DNA from: Pedobacter cryoconitis
GTDB lineage: Bacteria; Bacteroidota; Bacteroidia; Sphingobacteriales; Sphingobacteriaceae
Length of the DNA stretch: 64,000 nt
Assembly (NCBI RefSeq): GCF_014200595.1
Contig: NZ_JACHCG010000001.1
Span: forward strand, 1,364,001 to 1,428,000
Direction: 5' to 3'
Numbering within the stretch: position 1 is the first letter of the stretch; each line of letters starts with the position of its first letter. A model generated the notes under the pieces. That model had not been told where the DNA came from. It made no database searches and worked only from the letters and a program-made list of their open reading frames with translations. Below, in pieces: positions 8,274-17,190 of this stretch. The translations under genes were made by a program, and so were the position numbers.

Positions 8274-8540
8274 ATGGAAATGAACGATAAAGTGAATTTG
8301 TTGATAAATGTCCTGGCTGAAATGATGAATGTGAAAAAGCAGGAGAAATTTGTTGCTCATGAAAGAAATTTGTTAGATACCAATGATGTGAAATCTATGT
8401 TCCGTATTAGCGACCGTACGTTAAGAAGATGGCGAAATAAAGGGTTATTGAAGTCTGTGATTATTGTCGGCTGTCTTTATTACAGAAGAGAAGATGTGAT
8501 GAGCTTGATGGTAAGTAAATTCAGAGATGAGATAAAATGA
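8274..8540 (+). CDS. Helix-turn-helix DNA-binding protein
   Basis: An 88-residue protein. Residues about 35-80 form a MerR/excisionase-like winged helix (LLDTNDVKSMFRISDRTLRR, then WRNKGLL and a wing ending YYRREDVMSLM). This is the common single-domain helix_turn_helix protein of Bacteroidota mobile and accessory regions. ATG at 8274 is preferred to an upstream TTG at 8235. It follows the amidase after a 206-bp AT-rich gap and could regulate the DUF6266/amidase module or be a remnant of a mobile element. Confidence 0.75.
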   Translation: MEMNDKVNLLINVLAEMMNVKKQEKFVAHERNLLDTNDVKSMFRISDRTLRRWRNKGLLKSVIIVGCLYYRREDVMSLMVSKFRDEIK

Positions 8541-8580
8541 AGATTAGATTTCCACCAACAAAGAGTCTTAGTAAATTGAA

Positions 8581-8703
8581 ATGGAAAATATCACCAATTT
8601 TATTCGAAGATTAATCAAACTCGGGTTTAAATTAGATAAAATCATTATCATTCTGATCAAAACCAGCCATTTACAAGTGAAAATTTATTATATATTTTTA
8701 TAA
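8581..8703 (+). CDS. Possible 40-residue basic hydrophobic peptide
   Basis: A short frame, MENITNFIRRLIKLGFKLDK followed by an Ile-rich hydrophobic stretch, starting 40 bp after the helix-turn-helix gene. It resembles a small membrane peptide in composition, but there is no supporting motif and the region is AT-rich, so chance is quite possible. Confidence 0.22.
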   Translation: MENITNFIRRLIKLGFKLDKIIIILIKTSHLQVKIYYIFL

Positions 8704-8736
8704 TTCCCTGTGCAACGGTACTGCGAGCAAGTATTA

Positions 8737-8765
8737 CAAAGGGCCATGCATAAACATGGCCTTTT
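8737..8765. terminator. Bidirectional terminator
   Basis: AAAGGGCCATG and CATGGCCTTTT form a stem between convergent genes, with a T-run on the plus strand and an A-run upstream that becomes a T-run on the minus strand. Confidence 0.7.
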
Positions 8766-8779
8766 GCTAAATTAAATGA

Positions 8780-9253
8780 TTATTTAACTACAGTGGCTTC
8801 CAACTCCACCTTTAACGTTTCGTTCAAGGCAACTACCTGCATAAGAGTGAGTGTTTGTTTCATTCCGTGTTTTGCTGCGAAAGCCTGAAATAAGTCGAAA
8901 CAGTTCTTGATAAACTCATCAGAGGATGTAGAGTAAACTGTAAGCCGAACTATATTTTTGGGGTCATAATCTGCCTCACTGATTACCTTTTCGAGGTTCT
9001 GTATTGCCAATCCAAGCTGAGTACGCATATCGGCATTGCTCGACTTACCATTGGCATGCACTGCAGCCTGACCTGATACATACAATGTCCCCTGTACATT
9101 TTTCACTTCAACAGCCTGTACATAACTGAGCTTGTCTTGCCATTGCCAAGGACTGGATTTTTTTTTTTCCATTTGTTTTTCCTTTTTATTTTGCGCCATA
9201 GCTGAAGCAAAAGTTAATAATGTTAATAATAAAATTTTACCAAACTTTTTCAT
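8780..9253 (-). CDS. Exported RidA/YjgF/UK114 family protein
   Basis: A 157-residue protein: Sec signal peptide at residues 1-20 (ending SAMAQ), then a lysine-rich linker and a complete RidA-like domain (LYVSGQAA, QLGLAIQNLEKVISEA, VRLTVYSTS, VVALNETLKVELEATVVK). Cytoplasmic RidA hydrolyses reactive enamine/imine intermediates and has a conserved arginine near the C-terminus; here that region reads ALNETLKVE, so the deaminase arginine appears absent and the activity may differ. The exported location is unusual for RidA itself but known for RidA-like relatives in Bacteroidota. The gene lies downstream of a broken desaturase gene on the same strand. Confidence 0.82.
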   Translation of the reverse strand: MKKFGKILLLTLLTFASAMAQNKKEKQMEKKKSSPWQWQDKLSYVQAVEVKNVQGTLYVSGQAAVHANGKSSNADMRTQLGLAIQNLEKVISEADYDPKNIVRLTVYSTSSDEFIKNCFDLFQAFAAKHGMKQTLTLMQVVALNETLKVELEATVVK

Positions 9254-9337
9254 GATCTGATGTTTTAAATCTATACATCAAAGTTCATCAAAAGGCATAC
9301 TTACTTTTCGTGACAAATCTCACAATTATTTTAGGCG

Positions 9338-9799
9338 CTATGGTGTCCCGGCCTGTGCGTTGTATGGATCGCCAGGCTGATCTGATTTAGCGTGATGGAC
9401 ATGATGTGAAATCACATATATTTCTTCTGGGATTACATTTATTGTTAGATTTTGTGTAAAAAATCGCCAGAATGCATTTTTGAATTTATAGGCGCCATGG
9501 GTGCAATACCGATGGTGCCAAATGGTTCCGTGGGTTCCCATAATGATCATGCTGTAGACAAATGCAGCCAATATTGTCCACCAGCTGAGAAAATTGAACA
9601 TGAATATCAAAAAAAATGGAATCAGACAGGCTACTTTTAGCCAGCTAAAAAAGGGAAGCCAGTTTTTTCGGTCTTTAAATACATTGAGCCGCGAAAAAAA
9701 TTCGCGGAAGATTTCGATTGTAGTTGGCTTTATTAAGTTTCCCTGCGCATCCTGCCACCCATATGACGGGCGCTGCAATACATCATCTAAAAATGGCAT
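9338..9799 (-). pseudogene. Truncated fatty acid desaturase
   Basis: Encodes 153 residues matching the first half of a membrane fatty acid desaturase: two transmembrane segments and the histidine boxes HGTIWHHRYCTH and HHVHH that bind the di-iron centre. Family members are usually around 300 or more residues and carry a third histidine box, which is missing. The homologous reading ends at about YNAQAG, followed by two non-matching residues and TAG, so the 3' half was probably deleted. It is unlikely to be active. Head-to-head with the Hsp20 gene. Confidence 0.75.
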
Positions 9800-10184
9800 A
9801 GCTTATAAAAATTGTGAGTTTAAAATAATCTTATGTATGTCAAATCGAGGCGCAATTATAGTAAACTTGTCAATGAAATAAAACTTTTTTTGACAAATAT
9901 TAAGCTAATTATCCCTGATATTGTACCGTAGCCACATAAACTATCGTCTTTTTCAATGACCACTCGCGGAAGGTTGTGATTCTTCGCCGTTCTCTTTTTC
10001 GGGCTGGAATGAATTTTTGGCATTTAGACCTGAAATTTTTTCATTTTTTCTGCAAAATTTTCAGCTGATCCGGGGCGGAACGGCTTTGGCATTTAATTCG
10101 ATATATCCAGTATGAACACGAAGTTCGGTATTTAATTAATTGTAAGTTTTAATCATTAAAAATTAAATTAAGGAGGACAGACCT
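9800..10184. other. Intergenic region between divergent genes
   Basis: A 385-bp gap between the desaturase remnant and Hsp20. It should hold promoters for both directions. Two TTGACA-like stretches are present near 9885-9895 and, on the minus strand, near 9840. I see no small gene or hairpin of note. Confidence 0.35.
10170..10177 (+). promoter_or_regulatory. Strong Shine-Dalgarno sequence
   Basis: AAGGAGGA ends 7 bp before the ATG at 10185. Near-perfect Shine-Dalgarno sites are rare in Bacteroidota and absent before most other genes in this window, so this one probably marks high expression of the small heat-shock protein. Confidence 0.7.
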
Positions 10185-10631
10185 ATGACACTGGTTAAAT
10201 TTAATCCAAATGGCAATGTGAAGAAAAATGGCCTGATGACTGGCTTTGATGGCGTTTTCGATTCTATTTTCAATGACACTTTCTTTTCTGATCGCATGAC
10301 GGCGCGTGTGCCTGCTGTCAATATCAGTGAGAGTAAAGATCACTATCATGTGGAGCTTGCAGCTCCGGGTTTGAAAAAGGAGGATTTTAAGCTTTCTTTG
10401 GAAAGAAATGTGCTGAGCATTTCTGTGGAGCGGAGTTCGGAGAATGGTGCTCAGGAGCGCAATTATAACAAACGGGAGTTTAGTTATAGTTCATTTGTGC
10501 GTTCTTTCACGCTGCCCGATGCTGCCAATGAAAATGGAATTGAAGCGAAGTATATGGATGGGGTGTTGTGCATTGATATTGCTAAAAGGGAGGAGGCTAA
10601 AATCCAGAGCCGCCAGATTGAAATCAAGTAA
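10185..10631 (+). CDS. Hsp20/alpha-crystallin small heat-shock protein
   Basis: A 148-residue small heat-shock protein. The alpha-crystallin domain covers about residues 42-140 (VPAVNISESKDHYHVELAAP, GLKKEDFKLSLE, the conserved A-x-x-x-G-V-L motif as AKYMDGVLCIDI) with a C-terminal IEIK tail like the I-x-I/V anchor. It acts as an ATP-independent holdase that keeps unfolding proteins soluble. Single gene with its own strong Shine-Dalgarno and a GC-rich terminator. Length is typical. Confidence 0.95.
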   Translation: MTLVKFNPNGNVKKNGLMTGFDGVFDSIFNDTFFSDRMTARVPAVNISESKDHYHVELAAPGLKKEDFKLSLERNVLSISVERSSENGAQERNYNKREFSYSSFVRSFTLPDAANENGIEAKYMDGVLCIDIAKREEAKIQSRQIEIK

Positions 10632-10658
10632 TGTTTTTTTGATTTATACCAATACCAT

Positions 10659-10686
10659 GAGCTGCCTTCGGGCGGCTCTTTTATTT
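10659..10686 (+). terminator. Intrinsic terminator of Hsp20
   Basis: GAGCTGCC, UUCG-type tetraloop TTCG, GGCGGCTC and TTTTATTT. One G-U pair in an otherwise perfect 8-bp stem. Confidence 0.85.
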
Positions 10687-10707
10687 CATTTTGTTTATTG
10701 TAGTATT

Positions 10708-10995
10708 ATGGAAACCAGCTATGAAATATCTCTGAACATGAAAACACTTAAAGGCATCGAAACTTATGGTTGTTTTCACCTTGGTCATGATGAGGCTTTT
10801 GCACGGAGGCTTTACGCTTCCCTGGTTGCGAGCGAGGAAGTCTCTGTAGATTCGGTGATTACTATAGATATGGTCAAGCGGGAGGGCGGTGTACCCTTCC
10901 CTCAGGGTCTGAGGCATTGTAGTTATGAACAGCTGGCTGTCAATATTCGTTTGATTACAAAGGAGCTCTTTAAACACTTGAACCTGGAGAATTAG
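10708..10995 (+). CDS. Small conserved-looking hypothetical protein
   Basis: A 95-residue protein starting METSYEISLNMKTLKG at ATG 10708, just after the Hsp20 terminator; longer upstream frames run through the Hsp20 gene and are not real. It looks globular (ETYGCFHLGHDEAFARRLY, VITIDMVKREGG) with no signal peptide. I recall similar short proteins in Sphingobacteriaceae without assigned function. It ends 6 bp before the convergent AraC gene. Confidence 0.65.
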   Translation: METSYEISLNMKTLKGIETYGCFHLGHDEAFARRLYASLVASEEVSVDSVITIDMVKREGGVPFPQGLRHCSYEQLAVNIRLITKELFKHLNLEN

Positions 10996-11001
10996 GTTGA
11001 A

Positions 11002-11994
11002 TTACACCCTTACTTTCCCCGGCGGGACAGCAAATTTCTTCCTGAATGCATTGCTGAAATGCTGAACGGAAGAATAACCCAATTGAAAAGCTACAGCCTT
11101 TATAGGTATGCCCTCTAGCAGAAGCTGCCTGGCGTAGTTGAGTTTGTGGTCACTTAAATAACCAAATATGCTTTTATCAAACAAGCACTTAAATCCTTTT
11201 TTTAACTTAAATTCATTAATACCGCATACCTTTGCCAGTTGTGCAATAGAGGGTGGTTGCTGGATGTTCTGAATCAGGTAATCTCTGGCATGATAAATAC
11301 AATCTTTGTCATATGCAGATTGTATGGGCGAATTTTCATTTTTAAAAACATCACTTTCAAAAGCCTCGGCCTGAAGCACAAGCAATTCTGTACATTTTGA
11401 CTCGATAAATAAGAGTCGTAGTCCTTCTGTATAAGTACAATTGAGGATTTCCTGCATACAATTTTGCATAGCCCAGGAGATCGGCAGGTTCTGTTCGGCC
11501 ATTTGTGAATAACGTCCAGCATCTAAATGGTCAGCTAAAACCTGCAGCGCCGTAGTTGAGTTTTCGGCGAGTTGTAGAAATTTGTCCTTAGCAAAATGTA
11601 CCTCAAAGAAGCGGTAATTACTGTCCGTATCATATTCACCTGTACCATCCAGTTCTGGCATATAAATGATGTTTTGCTGATTAGAACTAAAGATATATTG
11701 CTGCTTGTTTACTGCATTATATATAGTTCCATTGCCAGATAAAGTAAAGCGCAATTTAATCATATCCGGCAGATCGTTAGTTGGTCTGAAATAGATTTGA
11801 CGCCGTTTGAATGAAATGTCGCCGTATACGATATAAAGATCCGGAGTATTGATTTGCCAGAGTTCAGCATCACTAAAAGAAAAATGGTATTTATCCCTGC
11901 TTTCTTTAACGAATTGGCCCTGATTAGCAAAAGGCTCAAAATTCCCACCTACCTTTTTCAAGGCCTCATAATCCTTACCAACATTAATTGCCAT
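11002..11994 (-). CDS. AraC family transcriptional regulator
   Basis: A 330-residue regulator. The C-terminal 95 residues carry two helix-turn-helix motifs (PPSIAQLAKVCGINEFKLKK and IPIKAVAFQLGYSSVQHFS) ending in the typical FRKKFAVPPGKVR. The N-terminal part is a beta-rich sensing domain resembling the PchR-like group that often responds to siderophores. It is divergent from a SAM-dependent methyltransferase gene 192 bp away, which is a plausible target. Inducer unknown. Confidence 0.9.
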   Translation of the reverse strand: MAINVGKDYEALKKVGGNFEPFANQGQFVKESRDKYHFSFSDAELWQINTPDLYIVYGDISFKRRQIYFRPTNDLPDMIKLRFTLSGNGTIYNAVNKQQYIFSSNQQNIIYMPELDGTGEYDTDSNYRFFEVHFAKDKFLQLAENSTTALQVLADHLDAGRYSQMAEQNLPISWAMQNCMQEILNCTYTEGLRLLFIESKCTELLVLQAEAFESDVFKNENSPIQSAYDKDCIYHARDYLIQNIQQPPSIAQLAKVCGINEFKLKKGFKCLFDKSIFGYLSDHKLNYARQLLLEGIPIKAVAFQLGYSSVQHFSNAFRKKFAVPPGKVRV

Positions 11995-12186
11995 AAAGGC
12001 AATAATGATAAAAAAAATGGATGTTTTCTGTAAAGATTTTCAAAAATTACATTTTCTTGCAAAAGAAAATCCGTTTTGTGTAAATCTCCGGAATAGCTAT
12101 TTCTCACTTTTGCGGATTAAAGAAGGTCAAGGGAAATTGAGACCATTGATAGAATTTATCTGGAAAGAGATTTTAGAAAGCAAAAC

Positions 12187-12846
12187 ATGGAAGAGCAGAT
12201 ATATTTTAAAGAAACAAGTACGCAGGCACGTCGTCCTGATGACATACTATACAAAAAAATAGAGCGTGAAGTTTCACCTCTTTACCGTACCATGATTTCC
12301 CAAACTGTGGATCAGCTGAGATTGGCCGACCATTCTTTGGTGTTAGAGATTGGCTTTAAAAGTAGAGAATACCTTCCATTTCTTTTTCAAAAAGTGATGG
12401 GGATTGGTTATTATGGAAACAATATTTCTGAGACAGTGGTACTCGGCGCCCTGTCCGCCCCCGCATTAAAAATAAATGGAGGTACTACCCAATTTAGTCT
12501 GGCAAAAGAAAACGGTACATTAGCTATTGGAAACGATTTCTTTGATGGTTGCTTTACGGTAAATACCATTTATTTCTGGAAAGACCCCGTAGCCCATTTA
12601 AAGGAAATATACCGTGTGTTACGACCTGGAAGAAAATTTAGCCTGGCCTTTATGGAAAAAAATATCGGAATAGATCTGCCCTGGACACACTCTGATTTTA
12701 CTTTTTACAATACTAATGAAGTGAAAACATTTTTCAGCAAAGTAGGTTTCGTAGATGTTGAAGTAAAACAAATGACTGAAGAGATCACTGGTCAGAATGG
12801 CAAAGGGACCGTTAGGCCTTTTGTAAATGTAGTTGGAAGGAAGTAA
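12187..12846 (+). CDS. Class I SAM-dependent methyltransferase
   Basis: A 219-residue protein of the Methyltransf_11-like group: motif I is LVLEIGFKSREYLPFL, with the acidic/hydrophobic motif IV at FFDGCFTVNTIYFWKD and the family block LKEIYRVLRPGRKF. The glycine loop of motif I is weaker than usual (EIGFKS), which may affect cofactor binding. No signal peptide. ATG at 12187; the overlapping frame from 12005 is not protein-like. Probably controlled by the divergent AraC regulator. Substrate unknown. Confidence 0.8.
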   Translation: MEEQIYFKETSTQARRPDDILYKKIEREVSPLYRTMISQTVDQLRLADHSLVLEIGFKSREYLPFLFQKVMGIGYYGNNISETVVLGALSAPALKINGGTTQFSLAKENGTLAIGNDFFDGCFTVNTIYFWKDPVAHLKEIYRVLRPGRKFSLAFMEKNIGIDLPWTHSDFTFYNTNEVKTFFSKVGFVDVEVKQMTEEITGQNGKGTVRPFVNVVGRK

Positions 12847-12853
12847 CCACAGG

Positions 12854-12919
12854 AGAGGGGAGAACTATTAGTATCCAGGTACATCAATGTCGTTTTATAG
12901 ATAATGTTACCGCAGATGG
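12854..12919 (+). repeat. 66-bp repeat, copy A
   Basis: Matches 20487-20552 at 62 of 66 positions. Three of the four differences are synonymous in the frame that reads GRTISIQVHQCRFID, so this is a relic of coding sequence rather than a structural repeat. It lies in the gap between the methyltransferase and ligD. Confidence 0.8.
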
Positions 12920-13059
12920 GTACCACTCCGTCCAAAACCGTCATAAAGGGCACGTTTTCCTTCAAGCAAGTTTACCTCAATTGTAAAACTGCCTTTCTTC
13001 AATAAGATACACTCACCAAACATCTTTGTTTAATCTTAGTTGGTGCTTTCACTTTTATA

Positions 13060-15795
13060 TCAACCGAATACGGATTTCGCCTTTGTCACTGCTTTGGCCA
13101 GATCTATTCCTTTACCTAATACACCTTTAAAAAGATCACCAGTTTCTTTAAGCCTGGAAACTGCATTGAAGATATTGAAATCTTTCATTTGCATTCCAGT
13201 TTTAACTTCGTCCCAATCCAGCGGCATAGAAACTGTTGCTCCAGGCTTTGGCCTCAATGAATATGGGCAGGCTATTGTAGCACCGGGTCTATTCTGCAAA
13301 AAATCGAGGTACATTTTTCCATGACGATTGGCTATCATCCGTTCAAGACTGGTGAATTCAGGAGCTTGTTGATGGATGAGTCCAACGATTAACTTTGCAA
13401 ATAGTTGCGATTGATCATAAGTGTACTTTGCACCAAGAGGAATATAAATATGTATACCAGTAGAACCAGAAGTTTTTGGGTAACATGGTACATCTATCTG
13501 ATCCAGGACTGTTTTAACCATTTTTGCGACTTGGATCACCTGATCGAAGGTATTTTTATCGGGATCCAGGTCGATCACGCAATAATCAGGATTGTCAGGG
13601 GATATGCTCCTTGAGAACCACGGATTCATTTCGATACAACCCAATGAAGCCATCCACAGTAATGCAGCCTCATCATTACCCAGTAGATACTCCTTGTGCT
13701 CACCGTCACTCGTGGTGTAAGGAAAAGTATCCGCCCAATCGGGCGCTTTGTCTTTCACATCTTTTTGATAAAAACTCTTGCTATGAATCCCCCCGGGATA
13801 CCTGTTTAAGGACATTGGCCTATCTTTTAAATAAGGCATGATAAATTCAGCTACCTGGTAATAATAATTGAACATATCCCTTTTACTTACCTTATCCTCT
13901 GGCCAGTATAATTTACTTAAATGCGTAAACTTCAGTTCACGACCGCCGACTTTACGAACCTGAGTTTCATCTTTTGGATTGAGTAAAGTTTTGCGGCCAC
14001 CATGCTTTGGAGGGGCAATCGCCCCGGCATGCCTGTCTGTACTCACTGGTCTTGTATCTGATTCTTCAGCAGATTTATGTTCGACTATTGCTATAGTTTC
14101 AATCTCAGTTTCCCGAATTACCTCTTTTGATTTTTTGTCAATCCTCATTCCCTGAAAAGACGGGTGGCGGAATACCCCATCGGTGGTCACTTCGGAGAAA
14201 GTTACTTCACAAACCAGCTCTGGCTTTAACCATGTAGCTTTAGCTTTAGGTGGATTTGGTCTGAACCTTGATGGCTTATTCACATCAGGGACTTCTGAGA
14301 ATGGACTTTTATCGATGATCAATGGCCTGAACTGTGCTATCATATCTTTCTGGTCCTGATGATTAAAACCTGTTCCCACTTTACCAACATATTGAAGGTG
14401 TCCATTCTCGTATACCCCCAATAGTAGGGAGCTGAACTCTTTAGATGTGCCTTCATTTTTTGTGTAGCCAGCAATTACAACTTCCTGGCGCTTGTGAACT
14501 TTGATCTTTAGCCAGTCACTCGAACGGTTATTTTCTGTATAGGTGCTATTGGACTTTTTTGCGATGATGCCTTCTAAACCCATTTTCTCAGCTGCATGAA
14601 AAAACTCGGTTCCCTTAGCATTGAATACTTTGCTTAATCTCACCCGGTCATCATCCTGTGGCAATACCGCTGCCAGGATTTCCTGCCTTGATGATAGTGG
14701 AAGATCAGTGAGATCCTTACCATTATACCAAATTAAATCGAACACATAATAAACTAACTCGCCGTCTGCCTCGCTACGCCAGTTTTGTAATTTACCAAAG
14801 TTTGATACGCCTTTATCGTCCAACACTAAAATCTCGCCATCAACGACTATGTCTAATTTCCAGTTTTGCAGGATCTGGTAAATAGGATAAAATTTCTCAT
14901 TGAATGGTTTATTATTTCGGGATAATATCTGAACATCCCCGTTTTTTAGTGAAAAACCTAACGCCCGGTAGCCATCCCATTTAACCTCGTAAATCCAATC
15001 CGGATCATCAAAAGGATCATCGACAAGTGTCGCCAACATTGGTTTCATTCCAATAGGAATTTTCGATTTTTTGCCGTTTTTGATTAATGCTGTAATTTCG
15101 CCTGAAAGCTTTTCAGGTTGATCAGCTACAGTATCATCTTCCAAAACTTTAGTTGTCTTTCTATTATTTTTATGAGTTTCCAGCTTTTCGGTCTGCCCAT
15201 GCTGCCAGACCTGGTCACTGGTCTTTTCCATCTGCGCTATAGTCTTTTCAGAAAGTACAGATTTATCTTTTTTAGTGATGTCACTTGAGGCTGCATATTC
15301 ATCCTTATGTTTAATAAGTAACCAGCCATTTTCACCCATTCCATGAGTTTTTACTAATGCGAATTCCCCCTTTAGCTTTTTACCATGCAGAATAATCTTC
15401 AGTGAGCCAGATTTTAATTGCGCTAACAAATGTTTTTCCTGTGCTTTTTTACCTCTAATCTTTTCGATTGGTTCGTATGTTCCTTCATCCCAGACAATTA
15501 CCGTACCTCCACCATATTCACCCTTTGGAATAATCCCCTCGAAGTCTTTATAATCAAAAGGATGATCTTCCACCATCATGGCCAGCCGCTTGGTCTTAGG
15601 GTCCGTAGATGGTCCTTTAGGAACAGCCCAGCTTTTCAGTACTCCTTCCATTTCAAGACGAAAGTCATAATGGAGTCTTGAGGCATCATGCTTTTGAATT
15701 ACAAATTGGAGTTTACCACTGGGCTTTGGTTTGCCAGATTTAGGTTCAGCGGTCTTGTTAAAATCACGTTTTTCGTTGTATTTTTTTAGACTCAT
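13060..15795 (-). CDS. ligD: DNA ligase D (NHEJ)
   Basis: A 911-residue, three-domain LigD in the order phosphoesterase, ligase, polymerase. The 3'-phosphoesterase (about 25-165) has HDASRLHYDFRLE. The ATP-dependent ligase (about 250-560) has adenylated Lys272 in EVKWDGYR. The archaeo-eukaryotic primase-type polymerase domain (about 640-910) has the metal motif DLDPD and SGSTGIHIYIP. It seals and fills double-strand breaks with Ku in non-homologous end joining. Translation starts at ATG 15795; the extra six residues upstream need a TTG start. No ku gene is in the window. Exonuclease III is 94 bp upstream on the same strand. Confidence 0.96.
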   Translation of the reverse strand: MSLKKYNEKRDFNKTAEPKSGKPKPSGKLQFVIQKHDASRLHYDFRLEMEGVLKSWAVPKGPSTDPKTKRLAMMVEDHPFDYKDFEGIIPKGEYGGGTVIVWDEGTYEPIEKIRGKKAQEKHLLAQLKSGSLKIILHGKKLKGEFALVKTHGMGENGWLLIKHKDEYAASSDITKKDKSVLSEKTIAQMEKTSDQVWQHGQTEKLETHKNNRKTTKVLEDDTVADQPEKLSGEITALIKNGKKSKIPIGMKPMLATLVDDPFDDPDWIYEVKWDGYRALGFSLKNGDVQILSRNNKPFNEKFYPIYQILQNWKLDIVVDGEILVLDDKGVSNFGKLQNWRSEADGELVYYVFDLIWYNGKDLTDLPLSSRQEILAAVLPQDDDRVRLSKVFNAKGTEFFHAAEKMGLEGIIAKKSNSTYTENNRSSDWLKIKVHKRQEVVIAGYTKNEGTSKEFSSLLLGVYENGHLQYVGKVGTGFNHQDQKDMIAQFRPLIIDKSPFSEVPDVNKPSRFRPNPPKAKATWLKPELVCEVTFSEVTTDGVFRHPSFQGMRIDKKSKEVIRETEIETIAIVEHKSAEESDTRPVSTDRHAGAIAPPKHGGRKTLLNPKDETQVRKVGGRELKFTHLSKLYWPEDKVSKRDMFNYYYQVAEFIMPYLKDRPMSLNRYPGGIHSKSFYQKDVKDKAPDWADTFPYTTSDGEHKEYLLGNDEAALLWMASLGCIEMNPWFSRSISPDNPDYCVIDLDPDKNTFDQVIQVAKMVKTVLDQIDVPCYPKTSGSTGIHIYIPLGAKYTYDQSQLFAKLIVGLIHQQAPEFTSLERMIANRHGKMYLDFLQNRPGATIACPYSLRPKPGATVSMPLDWDEVKTGMQMKDFNIFNAVSRLKETGDLFKGVLGKGIDLAKAVTKAKSVFG

Positions 15796-15889
15796 ACTCT
15801 TAAAGATTAGCAACTATTCTAACAGCTTTACAACTATAAAGTTTGGAAAATTCAGGTAAATCTTGAGCTATGAGGCTGATTTACATGGA

Positions 15890-16666
15890 TTACGGTTCAT
15901 CTAGCAATATCCAGACAGGTGCGTGATCGCTAGAATGTGGCCATCCACGGACTTCCTTATCGACACCTGCCGCCTTTAAACGTGAGGCAAGCGAATCGTT
16001 TAATAAGAAATGGTCTAAACGTAACCCAGCGTTCCTATCAAAGGCATGACGAAGGTAGTCCCAAAAGGTATAGACTCTTTGGCCGGGATATAATTTGCGG
16101 AGCGCGTCTACCCAGCCTGTTTTTTGTAGTGATGCGAACTGTTTGCGTACTTCTGGACGAAAAAGTGCATTTTCAACATATTTTTCGGGCTTGTAAGTAT
16201 CCAGGTCAGTGGGAATAATATTATAATCGCCGATAAGGGCAACTGGTAAATCAAAACTTTGGAGCTTCTTTGCATGTTTTGAAAACCGTTTGATCCATTT
16301 GAGTTTATAGTCAAACTTCGGTCCAGGACAGGGATTCCCGTTAGGCAAATATAAACAGCCAATCACAACCCCATTAATGAAAGCTTCAATATAACGGCTA
16401 TGTGAATCCTCGGGATCACCATCTAGTCCTCTGCGGGTTTCTTTAATTTCTCCATACCGGGAAAGGATCGCAACACCGTTCCAGCTTTTTTCGCCATGCC
16501 AAATCGAATGATAGCCAGCTTCAAGAAGTATTTGTTGTGGAAATTTTTCGTCTGGCGATTTCAGTTCTTGAAGGCAAACTACATCGGGTGAAGCAATTTT
16601 CAACCACTGCAATAAAACAGGCAAGCGTCCATTGATGCCATTAATATTATAGGTTGCAATTTTCAT
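15890..16666 (-). CDS. xth: Exodeoxyribonuclease III
   Basis: A 258-residue Xth-family AP endonuclease/3'-5' exonuclease. Motifs in order: IATYNINGI at the N-terminus, CLQELK with the metal-binding Glu, the GDYNI block (usually GDFN), RLDHFLL and the terminal SSDHAPV with the catalytic His. It cleaves 5' to abasic sites and trims 3' ends in base excision repair. It precedes ligD in the direction of transcription by 94 bp and may be cotranscribed with it and with the small genes upstream. Confidence 0.94.
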   Translation of the reverse strand: MKIATYNINGINGRLPVLLQWLKIASPDVVCLQELKSPDEKFPQQILLEAGYHSIWHGEKSWNGVAILSRYGEIKETRRGLDGDPEDSHSRYIEAFINGVVIGCLYLPNGNPCPGPKFDYKLKWIKRFSKHAKKLQSFDLPVALIGDYNIIPTDLDTYKPEKYVENALFRPEVRKQFASLQKTGWVDALRKLYPGQRVYTFWDYLRHAFDRNAGLRLDHFLLNDSLASRLKAAGVDKEVRGWPHSSDHAPVWILLDEP

Positions 16667-16675
16667 AGATCTAAC

Positions 16676-16858
16676 TTAATCTGGATAAGTGTATAAATCA
16701 CTCGTTTGAATCTGATTGTCCGAGTCAATCCATATATCAAAGCAATGATCAAAAGTTGACTGCACCGAACGAAAATTTGCGTGCATGGTTAGGAAAAACC
16801 AATTAGACGCTAATTCATTTTTCGTATCATCGTCCAATAAATTAGCGTCTATATTCAC
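16676..16858 (-). CDS. Small hypothetical protein upstream of xth
   Basis: A 60-residue frame starting with GTG (MNIDANLLDDDTKNELASNW) and ending 9 bp before xth, on the same strand. Composition is protein-like and acidic, with no signal or motif I know. The spacing suggests cotranscription with xth and ligD. The GTG start and short length keep confidence modest. Confidence 0.45.
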   Translation of the reverse strand: MNIDANLLDDDTKNELASNWFFLTMHANFRSVQSTFDHCFDIWIDSDNQIQTSDLYTYPD

Positions 16859-16883
16859 AATATTAATTATTGACTGAGGTCGT

Positions 16884-17063
16884 TTACTTTACGTTTTTCA
16901 GGTGTTTCTCCACTGCATCTGCTGATGTCCCAGCTGCTTTAACGGCTTTCTTCAATTCGTCTGGCGTGACATTAAATTTCTTAGACCAATATTCTAGTTC
17001 ATAACTTTCGTTCACATTGATTCTATCCCTGTCAGGACTTCCTGTTTTCTGTTTGTTATCCAT
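16884..17063 (-). CDS. DUF3606 domain protein
   Basis: A 59-residue protein of the DUF3606 family: start MDNKQKTGSPDRDRIN, then ESYELEYWSKKFNVTPDEL, KKAVKAAGTSADAV and a short basic tail. These patterns (GSPDRxRINxxExYEL, WxxxxxVTxxxLxxAVxxxG) are diagnostic. Family members are widespread small helical proteins of unknown function, often near DNA repair or stress genes. It heads the group of minus-strand genes that runs into xth and ligD. Confidence 0.85.
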   Translation of the reverse strand: MDNKQKTGSPDRDRINVNESYELEYWSKKFNVTPDELKKAVKAAGTSADAVEKHLKNVK

Positions 17064-17190
17064 AATTAGAAGTTTTTCATCCTATAACATCTTTGTATTA
17101 AAGTTGTTTTCTCAAAAGAACCAAGGCTATCAGATCAAGCCTTAAACAATCTAACCGTCTTCTAATCACTATTTTTTTGCAGAACATGCT

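Noticed and set aside
12005-12262. 85-codon plus-strand frame between the AraC and methyltransferase genes
   Set aside because: Overlaps the methyltransferase start, its sequence looks like translated AT-rich promoter DNA, and the methyltransferase frame is clearly the real gene.
12907-13023. 38-residue minus-strand frame starting MFGECILLKKGS
   Set aside because: It reads somewhat like protein but its stop lies inside the 66-bp relic and it has no homologous partner I can see; could be another gene scrap, not enough evidence to list.
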